Part shown: positions 17,178 through 27,583 of the stretch, one piece after another
How the letters are laid out: each line of letters starts with the position of its first letter
Numbering within the stretch: the first letter of the stretch is position 1
From: Leidyana gryllorum EB-2025a
Taxonomy: Eukaryota > Apicomplexa
DNA length: 64,000 nucleotides
Assembly: GCA_048772705.1 (NCBI GenBank)
Contig: JBLWGC010000121.1
Location: forward strand, 186,001-250,000
Reading direction: 5' to 3'
Position numbers and translations under genes: made by a program
Notes under the pieces: generated by a model
The model's input: the letters and a program-made list of their open reading frames with translations, nothing else
What the model was told of the DNA's origin: nothing
Databases searched by the model: none

Positions 17178-17750
17178 TCAGGGGGCTACCTGGAGATTTA
17201 CGACGCCTGCGGGCTGCACCTGCGCCACCTGCTGCCCTGTCGCGGAATAAGTAGTGAGTCTTGGGCTTTGAAGCGGACTTTGAATCACCGGAGTCTCTCC
17301 TGTCAACGGACTCTGGACAGCGAATTGTTGAACAGACGCAGCCTGGAGGGGCTGGACACCTGCTGCTGCGACCTGCTGCGGGTACACTGGCACCATCATG
17401 GGCGGCGGAGGCGCCGTTCTCTGCGGCGGAACCGGCCCGTTGGTTGTTGGTACATAGTATACGACGTGGGGCGGCGGGGGTGGGGCAGTAACGGCCGCAG
17501 GGGGCTGCGGTTGGGTTTGATTCCAGATGATAGGACCGGTTGGACCGCCTGTAACCACAACAGGGTTATTTGTCTTGACCATGACATTCTGATGAGGCAG
17601 AGGCTCGATGACAATCGTGTCCTTATGGGTGTTGGTGCTCGTCGGCCGCGCATAAATCACACTCTTGAAACACTCCGATATCATCCAGGCACATAGGATC
17701 GCTATCAACGACCAGATGAGGATCTCCAGCACAATAGTACCCGTACTCAT
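17178..17750 (-). CDS. Single-pass membrane protein with long Pro/Gln-rich tail
   Basis: A 190-residue intronless frame. Residues 7-27 form one hydrophobic helix (IVLEILIWSLIAILCAW), followed by a Cys and a basic residue pattern and then about 150 residues dominated by Pro, Gln, Val and Thr, including runs of six prolines. The topology suggests a short N-terminus, one membrane anchor and a flexible proline-rich domain that could bind SH3 or WW-type partners. No homologue is recognised. It is the first gene of the tightly packed minus-strand run. Confidence 0.6.
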   Translation of the reverse strand: MSTGTIVLEILIWSLIAILCAWMISECFKSVIYARPTSTNTHKDTIVIEPLPHQNVMVKTNNPVVVTGGPTGPIIWNQTQPQPPAAVTAPPPPPHVVYYVPTTNGPVPPQRTAPPPPMMVPVYPQQVAAAGVQPLQAASVQQFAVQSPLTGETPVIQSPLQSPRLTTYSATGQQVAQVQPAGVVNLQVAP

Positions 17751-18259
17751 TGCTTGTACACGATAAAAATCAAATTGCTACTCCCTTTCCTGTCACAGTG
17801 GAGCCACCTACAAATTCATTCCAATTCCAAACAAACAAAGGATTCATCCAATTCGGACACCTCCAAAGGCCCAAAGCCGATCTGTCTCTTTCTGACTACG
17901 CCGCCTTTCACCCTCCGGAGGGCAAACAGTGCCCAAACATTCATCCCGCCCTGGCCGAACAGGATCGGATCACGAGGCCCAATTTCGGATGAGACACCGA
18001 GCCTCAAAACGGCCGGCTGGCGAGGCTGAACCCATCCAGAAGTGACTTCGCGGTCTCTTCAGAGTACTGAAACCCACTCGCGGACCAACTACGGTGCCAA
18101 CTTGAGACCCCCCTCCCGTCTCTGTCACCCAGTGGCGGGTTCGCCTTGCCGAGGCCTTTCCCGCCAATCCCGCCTTTGACGAGGCTCTAAGGATGTGTCA
18201 AACTCTGTCTCCCGTCTGAGGCCTCTATTTGGTCAAAGATTCGCTCGAGTGGCAATCTC
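17751..18259. other. Intergenic region between divergent genes
   Basis: About 510 bp separating the minus-strand run from the plus-strand gene at 18260. It should hold both promoters. I see no TATA-like element or repeat that I would defend. Confidence 0.4.
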
Positions 18260-19243
18260 ATGGCGTGGCCGACATTTGGAGTGGTCATTAATATTATTTC
18301 CATCAAGTCATCATTTTTTGAGACTATAGTGGAGATGAATCTTCATGTCGGTGGGGTGATGCAATTTTTGGAGTTCGCAGAGGCCCTGCAGTTCGCTCAG
18401 CTCTCTTCGGGTGTGAGCGACTTTGTGGAGGAGGCTTGGTATCCCTCGAACGTACAATTGGACTCTTGGAAAATGCTCGTTGCTATGAGCGCCGAGTCGG
18501 GACGTCGTTTGCAGAGACTATGGAGCCGAGCCGTCACTGTCGAAGTCAGTGTACCGACGATTCATCCGCAGGATTTGGAGATTCTCATAAAGATGGCTCG
18601 AAGGGCAGAAAGCTTCAAGATCAGGGGCACCTCCATAGACGCTGACCACACGCGAGTCTTTGCTGGGGCAGAGGTGCCGCCCTCTCTCCCACCGAGCGAT
18701 GAACGCCGTCCCAACTTGTTAACTCAGCTCAGTCTGGAGGTATCGGGAGCCTCTTCAGTGGAGATGATCGAGTCTCTGAATCTTCCCACTTCCCTCGCAG
18801 ATATTTATCTGCCACCAAAGCTTCTCCTTGAGTTGTCTAAAAGAAATCCCGAACTCCTTCGACACCATAATGTCCACCTATTGCTGCCTCAAGACATACT
18901 GAGGTCTGCTCTACTCGAGGAGCTAATTGAGATCTTCGACTCTCCCACTCTACTCTGCTCCATTCGCAGCTGGTTTTTGACAGCTGTCACTGAAGTCAAT
19001 ATTTTTCTAGCTGAAGTACTATATCAGGCGCTCTGCCAACGATTCAAAGTACAGCAGCCACACTTCCACTTGGCCAATGTAGCCGGCACTAACATCTCAA
19101 GCGCAGCTATTCGAGAGTCGATTGAAGCGCGCGTCATATTGGGATTATTTCTCCAAAATCCCAAACTCTCTGCCTCTGTCGCAGACGAAACTTGTGTTGC
19201 CTTGTTCAAGGCTCTGCCCCAAAGGACTCTTCTCCAGGTTTAG
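18260..19243 (+). CDS. Leu-rich orphan protein, cluster relative
   Basis: A 327-residue intronless frame. It may start at ATG 18260 or at the internal Met 29, where LHVGGVMQFLEFAEALQFAQ gives a helix pair similar to the N-termini of the minus-strand cluster. The rest is Leu/Ser-rich with LRR-like phrases (RPNLLTQLSLEVSG). No membrane helix or catalytic motif. It may be a further member of the F-box/LRR-like group, in opposite orientation. Confidence 0.55.
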   Translation: MAWPTFGVVINIISIKSSFFETIVEMNLHVGGVMQFLEFAEALQFAQLSSGVSDFVEEAWYPSNVQLDSWKMLVAMSAESGRRLQRLWSRAVTVEVSVPTIHPQDLEILIKMARRAESFKIRGTSIDADHTRVFAGAEVPPSLPPSDERRPNLLTQLSLEVSGASSVEMIESLNLPTSLADIYLPPKLLLELSKRNPELLRHHNVHLLLPQDILRSALLEELIEIFDSPTLLCSIRSWFLTAVTEVNIFLAEVLYQALCQRFKVQQPHFHLANVAGTNISSAAIRESIEARVILGLFLQNPKLSASVADETCVALFKALPQRTLLQV

Positions 19244-19482
19244 TCTAGTCAACTTAAGTAAGCGGTCCCCAATGTATTGCTGATTCAATACTTTCTAAAT
19301 CTCACAATATACGACATACGAGCAACGATAGTTGAAATACATTCATAACAAACACCTCGTCTCAATATCGAGTCAATGGCGGTGGGCGCACACGTGTGTG
19401 CTGCGTGGCGAGCCGACCAGAGCAGAGTTTAGACGTCCGAAAAGGCTTCCGATTAGCGCGGACACACAACCCAAGTGGACAA

Positions 19483-20187
19483 CTACCCGGTAACGGTAAA
19501 GTACCCGGAGGTTACGTTTCTGACTTGGGCACTGGTGCGTGCAACGACGGTAGGAATATCTGAGGCAGCCCCGATATCGGGTATTCTGAGCCAAACATTG
19601 ATTCCGCGGTCGGGGGAGACGGTTTTATTCCAAAAGCGGAGTAAGACCGAGTGATCGAGGGTTACTTGTAGATTACCGCTTGCTCGTTGCGTTGTTACTG
19701 GTATGGGGAATCCCACGGGCTGTCGGTTGGAACCAAGGGTAGCTTGGAGGAGGGCTACTTGACAGGAGTCAGTAGTCGTTTGGGGGGGTTCGGCGGGGCC
19801 CATAAGGGCAGTTACTACGTCGTGCACAGGGGGAAGCCAGGGAATCTGCACCCGCACGTACTGTATTTTTGTGAAATCCTGCTGGGTGAGCCCAGTTGGG
19901 AAGAGATTGAGGAACACGTAATCCCGTAAAGGTAGACAGGCGTTGGCTATGACTGTAGAGCCCTGATGGAAGCCATAGGCACATCCAATAGCTCCATGGG
20001 GTCTCAAACAGGCAGCGGCTTCGAGCCAAGAGGGGAAATTATCGAGCGTGCACCACGAACTACACGTCCATTGACAGTGAGCATTTTGAGTTGCCGCTGT
20101 AGAGATAGCCGAGAGTACAGCCGTGCCAGTTGAGCAGGAAAGATAAAGACTTTGTACGACAGCCGGGAAAACGAATAGCGACAGCAT
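19483..20187 (-). CDS. Secreted Cys-containing orphan protein
   Basis: A 234-residue intronless frame from ATG 20187, chosen because it opens a signal peptide (MLSLFVFPAVVQSLYLS). An in-frame ATG at 20238 would add 17 residues. The mature part has a compact Cys cluster (CQWTCSSWC near residues 36-44) and additional Cys residues, so disulfides are likely. N-glycosylation sequons are present near the C-terminus (NKT, NVT). The family is unknown. It is transcribed away from the Argonaute gene, with only 66 bp between the two start codons, so both probably share one promoter region. Confidence 0.6.
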   Translation of the reverse strand: MLSLFVFPAVVQSLYLSCSTGTAVLSAISTAATQNAHCQWTCSSWCTLDNFPSWLEAAACLRPHGAIGCAYGFHQGSTVIANACLPLRDYVFLNLFPTGLTQQDFTKIQYVRVQIPWLPPVHDVVTALMGPAEPPQTTTDSCQVALLQATLGSNRQPVGFPIPVTTQRASGNLQVTLDHSVLLRFWNKTVSPDRGINVWLRIPDIGAASDIPTVVARTSAQVRNVTSGYFTVTG

Positions 20188-20253
20188 CCGAAAAGGTGTG
20201 TGCGTGAGGATTCGAGGTAGCTGAGAAGGTGGAGACATTGAAAAGGACCAAAA

Positions 20254-23200
20254 ATGCGTGGTCGTGGGAGCGGTTACGATTCTCAGGGATCTTACGGACG
20301 TGGCCGGGGCAGTTATGAGTCTGGTCGTGGGAGTTACGAGTCTGGTCGAGGAGGTGGTTACAGGGGTCGTGGGGGCGGGAGCTACGAGTCTCAAGGTTCG
20401 CGTGGTGGATATGAAGGACAGCCTCCTTTCCGAGGGAGTCATCAGTACGGGAGGGGTTCTCGTAACGACCCAAACACGCCCATTGGTTTCACACCATTGC
20501 CTCTTGACCATTCGCAAGGCGGGAAGATAGTGGAGCCTCAGCGTCGTGGCGGATATCGCGGGAACGAGTTTCGCGGCGGTGGTCGTGGCCAAGGAGCTGC
20601 GCCGATTCACGACCGTTTGGGTCCGGTGGATGTGTGGACAAACCACTTTGCGATAACGTTATCGGAGCAATGTCCGACTGTTTACGAGCACTTGGTGGAG
20701 GTCACTAACGACCGTGACGAGAGAATGATTGTGGAGGTCCGTCGCTACGTCCTGGACATGTTTCTGAAGAATTGTACTGACCACGAGGGACCGTACGCGT
20801 ACGACGGGGATCGCATATTGGTGACACAAAAGAAGATAACGGCGACTGGCGAGATGAAGTTTGGCGTTGGCAAGATGCGTGTTATGGTGACACCGCAAGG
20901 CGCCGGGCTGAACTTCAAGGACCACGCCAAAGTCGATAGCGCCGGGACAGTTGACAAGAAGCGGGAACAATTACTGGACATTGTGATAAAGTCGGCTGCC
21001 AATGTGCACTCGGAACAAGCGGGAGCGAGTCGATTTTTATCGAAGGTTGGGAGAGACAAGTTTATTGAACTGGCCGCGATATCGCCTCCTAACAGAAGGA
21101 GAGAAGCCACGGGATTGAACTTGTGGATGGGTCATTTCCAGGCCGCACAGTACAACACCTATCATTTGTACTCTCGCGCGGACACGGAGATCCGCCCCAG
21201 TCTGATTATCAATGCCTCCGCAGCTCTCGCTGTGGACCAAATGCCCATTGAGAACTTCTTTGAGGGGAAGATGGGCAGAAGTGTCAATCAACTGACCAAT
21301 GATAGATCGCTCCGACGCGAGTTTGATTACCACCTGAAAGGGTTGAGATTCGAACTGACCCATTTCAATCCACCCCGAACCTGCAAGATCGCCGGCATCT
21401 CCGACACCAGTGCCAAGGATCACGTCTTTGAGCACAACGGACAACAAACTGACATGTCTACGTATTTTGAAAAGAAATATAAGATCAAGATCAAGAACCC
21501 CAACCTCCCTCTCCTTATTAGAGCTCCGAAGTCCAAGAACACTCTCCTCCCCTGGGACGTCGTCCGTCTCAAGCGTCAATGCCTCAAGGGGGCCGTCGCG
21601 GACTGGATCAAAAAGATCACCGCTGACACTATGACTATGGAACCCGGACGCCGTTACGAATACATTGAAGACGCTGCCAGAGAGCAGTTCGGCTCCAACG
21701 ATGTCCTCAAAGCCTTTGGGCTCACCATCGACACCCGCGCTATGCTCGTCCATGGCGAGGTCATCCAGCCGCCCGTCCTCAAGTACCTCCAGCCCGGGTC
21801 CAAATCCACACAATCAATGATGCCACACGCCGGCAAGTGGAATTTGATGAATATGGCGTTCACCAGCAGCCCCGGTGTTCAAAACTGGGGTATTCTGGAC
21901 GGAGCCCATATGGAGCAGAAGAAACTCATGAGCTTCTTCAGCAGAATGGAGCGAATGGCCAATCATAAGCTCAATATGAGATTCACAAACGCGCCCCGTT
22001 TTGTCTGGCAGTTCGCCGACGAAACCAAGTTGGATCATTGCAGAACAACTCTCCAACAGTACAAATCGGAGAATAAAAATCTCAATATTCTCTTCATCAT
22101 AATACCAGAGAGGTAAGCCCACTCACTCTTACGCACTCACTCACACACACACTTACTTGCCTTTCAGATCTGTTCATTTGTATAAGGGTGTCAAGAGTCG
22201 TTTTGATGAGATTTGTCCCACACAAGTCTTAGTCCAGTCTCGCGTGCCTATCCTGAACGGCCAGGACAGAGGTGTTGATGGCTTCATCGGCAATGTGTTG
22301 TCGAAGGTCAATATGAAGGTCGGAGGCACCAACCAGGCGATTCTCCATAGCCAAACACATATTCCCGCCGTACAACATCTGCTCGGTGAAGATGGCTGCC
22401 TCATTGGCGCCGATCTCACACATCCGTCCGCCGCCAATCAGCCCTCGGGCGATCGCAGACGCCAACTGCCCTCGCTTTGTGCAATGTGTGTCAGCGTGGA
22501 TAAGGACGGTCTGAAATATGAACACTGCTGGCGCGGTCAAGTTAGGGAACTGGACACTATCACTACCTTCAGTGAGATGTTCACGACCCTTATGGATCGG
22601 CGTTGCCGAAACTACCAGATTGACCAGTGGCCCTCGCGTATCGTGTACCTGCGTGACGGTGTCTCTGATTCGGCGCTCTCCAATATGATCGCCACCGAGG
22701 TGTTGGAGATCACCGAAATCTACGAAAAACGTGGACTGCCCGCTCCGAGAGTCTTGGCTATGGCCGTAAGAAAGCGTCATCAGACGCGTTTCTTCCCCAA
22801 GACCAACGATGTTCGAGCGAACGCGCCACCCGGCACCCTCATCTTTGATAGTCTCACTATCCCTATGACATTGCCCAACTTTTACCTTCTCAGCCACGCC
22901 GGCATCAAGGGAACCTCTCATCCCTGCCGATACATTGTTGTCAAAGACGACTTTAGGGAGACCGACAGCAAGTTAAAGGCGCTTAATAACAAGGAGTTGC
23001 TACAATACTACGCCCACATGGCTTATCAGCTGTGTCACATCTACGGCAGATGTCAGCGTACAGTCTCCATCCCCGCCCCCGTCTACTATGCCCACCTCTG
23101 CGCCGATCGCGCCAGACTGCACATCGATCAAGTTACTCGCAAGACGTTCGGCCTCGGCATCCTCTCGGACGATTCGGGATCCGTTGCTTCCCAAAATCAA

Positions 23201-23311
23201 ATCCCAGAGCCTACGCTCCTGGCCGACGAGATTATCGAGAAATTTATCGATTCTATGAATAGAAAGCTTCGGGAGGTAGAGTCCGGAGCCACTCCCATGT
23301 GCTACGCATGA
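20254..23311 (+). CDS. AGO: Argonaute (AGO clade) with RGG-rich N-terminus
   Basis: Two exons, 20254-22112 and 22168-23311, give 1000 residues; the 55-nt intron (GTAAGC...TTTCAG) keeps frame. Residues 1-110 are Arg/Gly-rich with RGRG and SYES repeats, typical of arginine methylation sites. N and linker domains follow, then PAZ around residues 330-430, then MID and PIWI. All four slicer residues are visible: Asp702 (GADLTHP), Glu747 (GQVRELD), Asp783 (LRDGVSD) and His929 (YYAHLCADRAR). The protein should bind a small RNA and cut complementary targets in the cytoplasm. The AGO-type ending and lack of Piwi-specific features argue for the AGO clade. The organism therefore probably has active RNA interference, although no Dicer lies in this window. 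Confidence 0.95.
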
Positions 23312-23323
23312 GGTTGCACCTTG

Positions 23324-24063
23324 ATGATTTTATTACGCTTCTGTGTCGTGCTCTTGACGGTATCGTCAATCTTTGCTATTTTATGCTTCTCGTGGGAGGA
23401 TACAAGACTATTGGGTGGGCTTCTGATAATAGCGCTAGGAATTGCATCAGTATCTTGCGCCGCCGCGTATGCACAATTGTCCTCAGTATATACAGTCTCC
23501 TTCTGGCCTCTCATCCTCGCTACAGCCGTATGCATATGGGCAGCACTCCAGATGACACACCTCCCTCTATACGGCATGAGACCCACACCCGTAGCCCAGA
23601 TAAATCTAGAATCTAGAATCGGAGATCCGGTTCAGGTAGGCCGCCAAAACACCCTCGACAGTGAGTAAACAAACCTCTCTCCCTCGATCCGCAGCCAATG
23701 TCACCCGAAACCGTCCATACCCTCGCTGCTGTCAGTCACACTGTCGCCCGACGATTCCAAGGCTATGGCGATCCGTTCCGATTCTTGCCTGGTGTCTTAT
23801 CTGTCATACTCCTCGTCCCGGCTTTGGTGTCCCTTCTCATAGTCCATCTTGGGGACTGCTATGCGACACTTAGGCGACAGATTGTGGACGATGAAGCACC
23901 ATCATCAGACACAGTCATCGACGAAGAGGACCCACAGCCATCTGTGGGCAATACTATGGCGCCGTCGCCGCCCCCAATGCGCTCCTTCAGCTTGCCTTTG
24001 GTACGAAAAGAGAGATTCCTGGATCTCAATTGGCTATTTTCGCCCCCCTCTCGGTCGCCTTGA
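23324..24063 (+). CDS. Small multi-span membrane protein
   Basis: Two exons, 23324-23635 and 23695-24063, predict 226 residues with three hydrophobic helices in exon 1 and one in exon 2 (GVLSVILLVPALVSLLIVHL), then a Pro/Ser/Asp-rich cytosolic tail. I chose the donor GTAGGC at 23636 because it puts exon 2 in the frame that contains the fourth helix; the more canonical GTGAGT at 23661 would give a frame without it. The ATG lies 12 bp after the Argonaute stop codon, on the same strand. No family is recognised. Confidence 0.5.
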
Positions 24064-24119
24064 ACTGAAGTTTGTTTGACAGACACCCTTCGGAGGAGAC
24101 CAACAGAACAGTCGCTCTA

Positions 24120-25815
24120 TCACATGGGGATATCATAATGCTCATGCAGCATTGGGACTGCTCTCCGTTGGAATTGTCCTAAAGCCTTCCACTCTTTGAG
24201 GAAAAGCGATAGGATGACAAGATAAGATCCTAATGCAACAGCCAGAGAGACAGTGCCCAATGAATAGTACATATTCGCCTCGTCAACAGCGGTCTTTAGA
24301 GCCGCTCGTGGATCTTCATCAAACCCAGGAAGCTGGGAGGAGTGACAGAGGTCTTGTGGATCATTGAGTCCCGCTTTTGAATTGGAGGTGAAGAGCGAAA
24401 GAAGCTCTTCCACGTGTGCTAACAGCGGCGAATTCGTAGTCATTAGATGGGCGTTCGCCCCCATACGGCGCAGACCCGCCATCATCGCGTACGGCTCCTC
24501 AACTTCCAACTTGAAGGTTCGCGAAATCGCTCCTCGTTTCTTGTCTGCCGCAGATCCTGCTGTCATAAATTGCGCCGCCAGAAATAACCCCGAGTCGTAA
24601 AACCCGTGACACAATGCCGGCAATGCCAACAAACTCATTAGTTTCCAAATGCCCATTGGACGATATACCATTGTTGCTCCGGACGAAGAAGATCGATGCC
24701 GATCTCCAAGGGGGGGTAATTCACCCGCCTCCTCGCCAGACAGCAAGCTGTAATTCAGACTCGCTGAGGGTAAGGCGTCCATTGCTGGAATTGGAGGTAC
24801 GCCTATCGTTTCACGACGCGCTCTCCTCCAAGCCGATCGTAACAGCTGAGAGATCCAGCTCTTTGGCCGTTCGTCCAACTCAGCCGAACACCGAGGAATG
24901 ATGAAATCCTTCTTGCCGAACAAAGCAGCCGCGTAACCCGTGCACGCGACGTGGAAAGGGATCGCCAGAATTGCTCGGAATATTGAAGTATCAATACCAT
25001 ACTCCAAATCCTCCCGACCAGTCCTCAACGTGTATTTAATGTTCTCCACACACGCGAACCTGCGCAACACAAACAGTAGCAAACTCTAGATTTTCGTCGC
25101 TCTGCGTACCCGCCAGCAGCTGCACAACCGCAGAGGCATACAGCATAAGGTGTCTCCGCAATCCGGAACCACCAACTCTCTGGCAAATACCGCCTCCCTC
25201 TCTGTGCGCATTAAAGGAGACACACACATTTTACTTGGTCTATATCGACAGGTGCCTACCCGAATACGGCTCAATGGAGCAAACTTGGCAACTTCTTCGC
25301 TAAGTCCCACGGCGATAGTAACAACTGCCATTCCGATCATCAACAGCGACGATCGCAAGCCTCACCAATAATGAAGAGAACGTCGCATTGCCATGTGAAC
25401 AATGGGCTCCGCTCACACTGCCATACGGACAGCGTCTGCGTCTGCGCCAAACCTTCTAAAATGGTCGCCAAGCCGATCGAAAGTACACACCTGCGTGCGA
25501 GATCTCCGTCGAACGCCTCTTTCACATCACGCAACTCACCCCGTGAGGAACATCTCGGTGTACAGAGCAACTGGCATGTCGTCCTGATGCCGTAGACGAA
25601 GGCTGGAGGGCCAACAGAAGCATCTTGCGGAGATTCCGTCAGCGGACTCACCCAAAGAGGAGGAGGGCTACGGGCAGTACAGCCAGGTACAGTAAGAGGA
25701 TGCCGCTCAAGCCATCAGTGAAGAACAATGCAACGGCCGAAATGACGGCAATGCTGACTGCCCAAGTGATGGCATTGGCCGACCCATGAAAGTCAGCACT
25801 GCTACACCAGCGCAT
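24120..25815 (-). CDS. PrsW-type (M82/CPBP-like) intramembrane protease
   Basis: Six exons on the minus strand (25815-25652, 25623-25540, 25490-25366, 25324-25260, 25201-25110, 25059-24120) give 489 residues in one frame. The hallmarks of the PrsW family appear in order across exon joins: GLSEEVAKF (EExxK), GFACVENIKY (ExxxY), PFHVACTGY and CHGFYDSG, the Glu and His residues thought to form the membrane-embedded metal or catalytic site. Several hydrophobic helices flank them, and an extra helix is added near the C-terminus. In bacteria PrsW cleaves anti-sigma factors; the eukaryotic substrate is unknown. The first intron is only 28 nt. The gene ends 56 bp from the convergent membrane-protein gene. 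Confidence 0.75.
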
Positions 25816-25904
25816 CTTATATTTCGGCCTCTGTAGTCTGGTCGGGTCCGTGCTTAGATTTTCATTTGCATGCAACTTGGGGTCGGACCACAGTGTAAAA
25901 AGAG

Positions 25905-27347
25905 TCACACATCACTCAGTCTCTGTATCAGTGCTTGTCGACCCCCAATGCAGTTATATATCCTCTTTTCTGCCAAATTAGGCCAGACTACCTTCCAGGT
26001 TGGATGCTGGCGAATCAAAGCTCGCACACAGTACAATTGGAACGTGGCAGTGCGGGAGCCGTTTCCAGATTCGCATACCACCGCCAGCGGTCGGTTGTCT
26101 CCGTCCAAAGCATCAAAAAGGCTAAAGTCTTCAGAAACAACGCTTTGGTTCAGATCCCAGCACCGTAATAAACGTCGCGTGGCAAAGCACAACTCGTCAA
26201 GTGGCACTTGGAGCATCGATTTATTCCAGGTGAACGGATACGGCTTCGCCCGCACCAGATCTGTGGGGCGGACGTCAATAATCTGCCAGTTATCCGGTGG
26301 ATTCTCATAGGCAAAAAAGCCTTGTCCTTTGGGATCAAAGATGTCTGGCCACTCGATGGAGAGATCGGCTACTAGCGGAGCGTGCGTCTGTGACCCACAA
26401 ACCATTCTGTAGTCTTCCTTCCGACTCTGCAACAGCTGTTCCAGCGTTTGCCCGAAGAAGCCTTGATTTGCGCACGTCCCGCATTCCCCCCGTCCCCTCG
26501 GTATCAGAGAAACGGACTTGTCGGGGAACCGTAAGTCGGTGTAATCGTAGGTGAAATAGTTGTAGAATCGCTGGTCATCCGCAGATATATCTCCAGTGAG
26601 GTAGTGGATTGCCATCATGGCCATCTTCATTCCAATCATTGAAGGCACCGGCCCCAGAACTCCCGCACTCGAACAGTCCTGAGCCGACGACGGCTGATAC
26701 GATCGCAAATGAGCAACGACAGCATCAATGTCTGGCAGAATTAGGGCCGAACAGGGTGGGAAAACGTATCGAGGAGTGGCTTTCTGATCCAACAGACAAC
26801 GATAACAACCCTTCCGACCAGCAATCGATTGATCCCCTTGAAGACCGTAGATCAAAACTTGCCCTTGGAATCGCAAAGCACTCCCCGTCACCACGGGTAA
26901 CTTGAGCAAAGTGCAGACGTCATTGATTGCCAATCTAGTTGGTAGATTATCGGTGCAATCCACCACCAGTTTCGGTCCCTGGGTATAGGCGGCAAGCGCT
27001 CGCAGCTCACTCAGAACCAGTGGTGAAGTGGGAAAGGGTTCAGATATGGCCTGGAAGTTCCCGTTCGGATTCAAGTCGTTGCATTTCTCAACTGCACATT
27101 CAGCTTTCAATCGTCCCACTTGACTGACCCCATACAGCACCTGCCGATGCAGATTACTGATGGCCACCCGATCGTGATCCACCACTGTGATTCTCCCGAC
27201 GCCGACGCCCGCCAGGTGAGGAATCACTGCTACGCCAAGGCCACCTGCGCCAACTATCACAACCCACGCGTCACCCAGACGCTTCTGCTTGACACCAAAC
27301 GATGGCAGAATTGTCTGACGAGCATAGAGATGGTCGGGAGTTGTCAT
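25905..27347 (-). CDS. UBA4: UBA4/MOCS3: E1-like adenylyltransferase with rhodanese domain
   Basis: An intronless 480-residue frame. The N-terminal ThiF/MoeB domain has the nucleotide loop VGAGGLG, NLHRQV, the DCTDN motif, and two zinc pairs (CYRC near residue 187 and CGTC about 110 residues later). The C-terminal rhodanese domain carries the active loop CESGNGSR, equivalent to CRRGNDSQ of human MOCS3. The enzyme adenylates the C-terminus of a ubiquitin-like sulfur carrier (Urm1 and/or MOCS2A) and passes sulfur to it for tRNA thiolation and molybdopterin synthesis in the cytosol. ATG 27347 is preferred over the open upstream extension because the MoeB fold starts just after it. Confidence 0.93.
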   Translation of the reverse strand: MTTPDHLYARQTILPSFGVKQKRLGDAWVVIVGAGGLGVAVIPHLAGVGVGRITVVDHDRVAISNLHRQVLYGVSQVGRLKAECAVEKCNDLNPNGNFQAISEPFPTSPLVLSELRALAAYTQGPKLVVDCTDNLPTRLAINDVCTLLKLPVVTGSALRFQGQVLIYGLQGDQSIAGRKGCYRCLLDQKATPRYVFPPCSALILPDIDAVVAHLRSYQPSSAQDCSSAGVLGPVPSMIGMKMAMMAIHYLTGDISADDQRFYNYFTYDYTDLRFPDKSVSLIPRGRGECGTCANQGFFGQTLEQLLQSRKEDYRMVCGSQTHAPLVADLSIEWPDIFDPKGQGFFAYENPPDNWQIIDVRPTDLVRAKPYPFTWNKSMLQVPLDELCFATRRLLRCWDLNQSVVSEDFSLFDALDGDNRPLAVVCESGNGSRTATFQLYCVRALIRQHPTWKVVWPNLAEKRIYNCIGGRQALIQRLSDV

Positions 27348-27583
27348 CAAGTTTTTTTGTGCAACAATAAATGACAGAGAGCATCTTGATGCATCAAAGT
27401 TAGAAAGTCTTGGCCGATATTTGTGTCTCGCGTGTGCACACACCGCGTGTGTGCTATAACGAGGGGGAGGTGACACTAAGTTTCTCAATACCCTCAAGAA
27501 GTGATTGTAGTTTTTTACCTCGTCCTCTCTGCTTGTCTGCCTCTGACCAACGATCGACGAACAGTATTATTTTGACGGACACA

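Noticed and set aside
13861-17750. Spliced-leader trans-splicing acceptors in the short gaps
   Set aside because: Most gaps have no pyrimidine tract plus AG just before the ATG, so the sequence alone does not support trans-splicing. Left as a question in the findings.
23636-23694. Alternative donor GTGAGT at 23661 for the membrane gene
   Set aside because: It would shift exon 2 into a frame without the hydrophobic helix; the GTAGGC donor is less canonical but gives a coherent protein.
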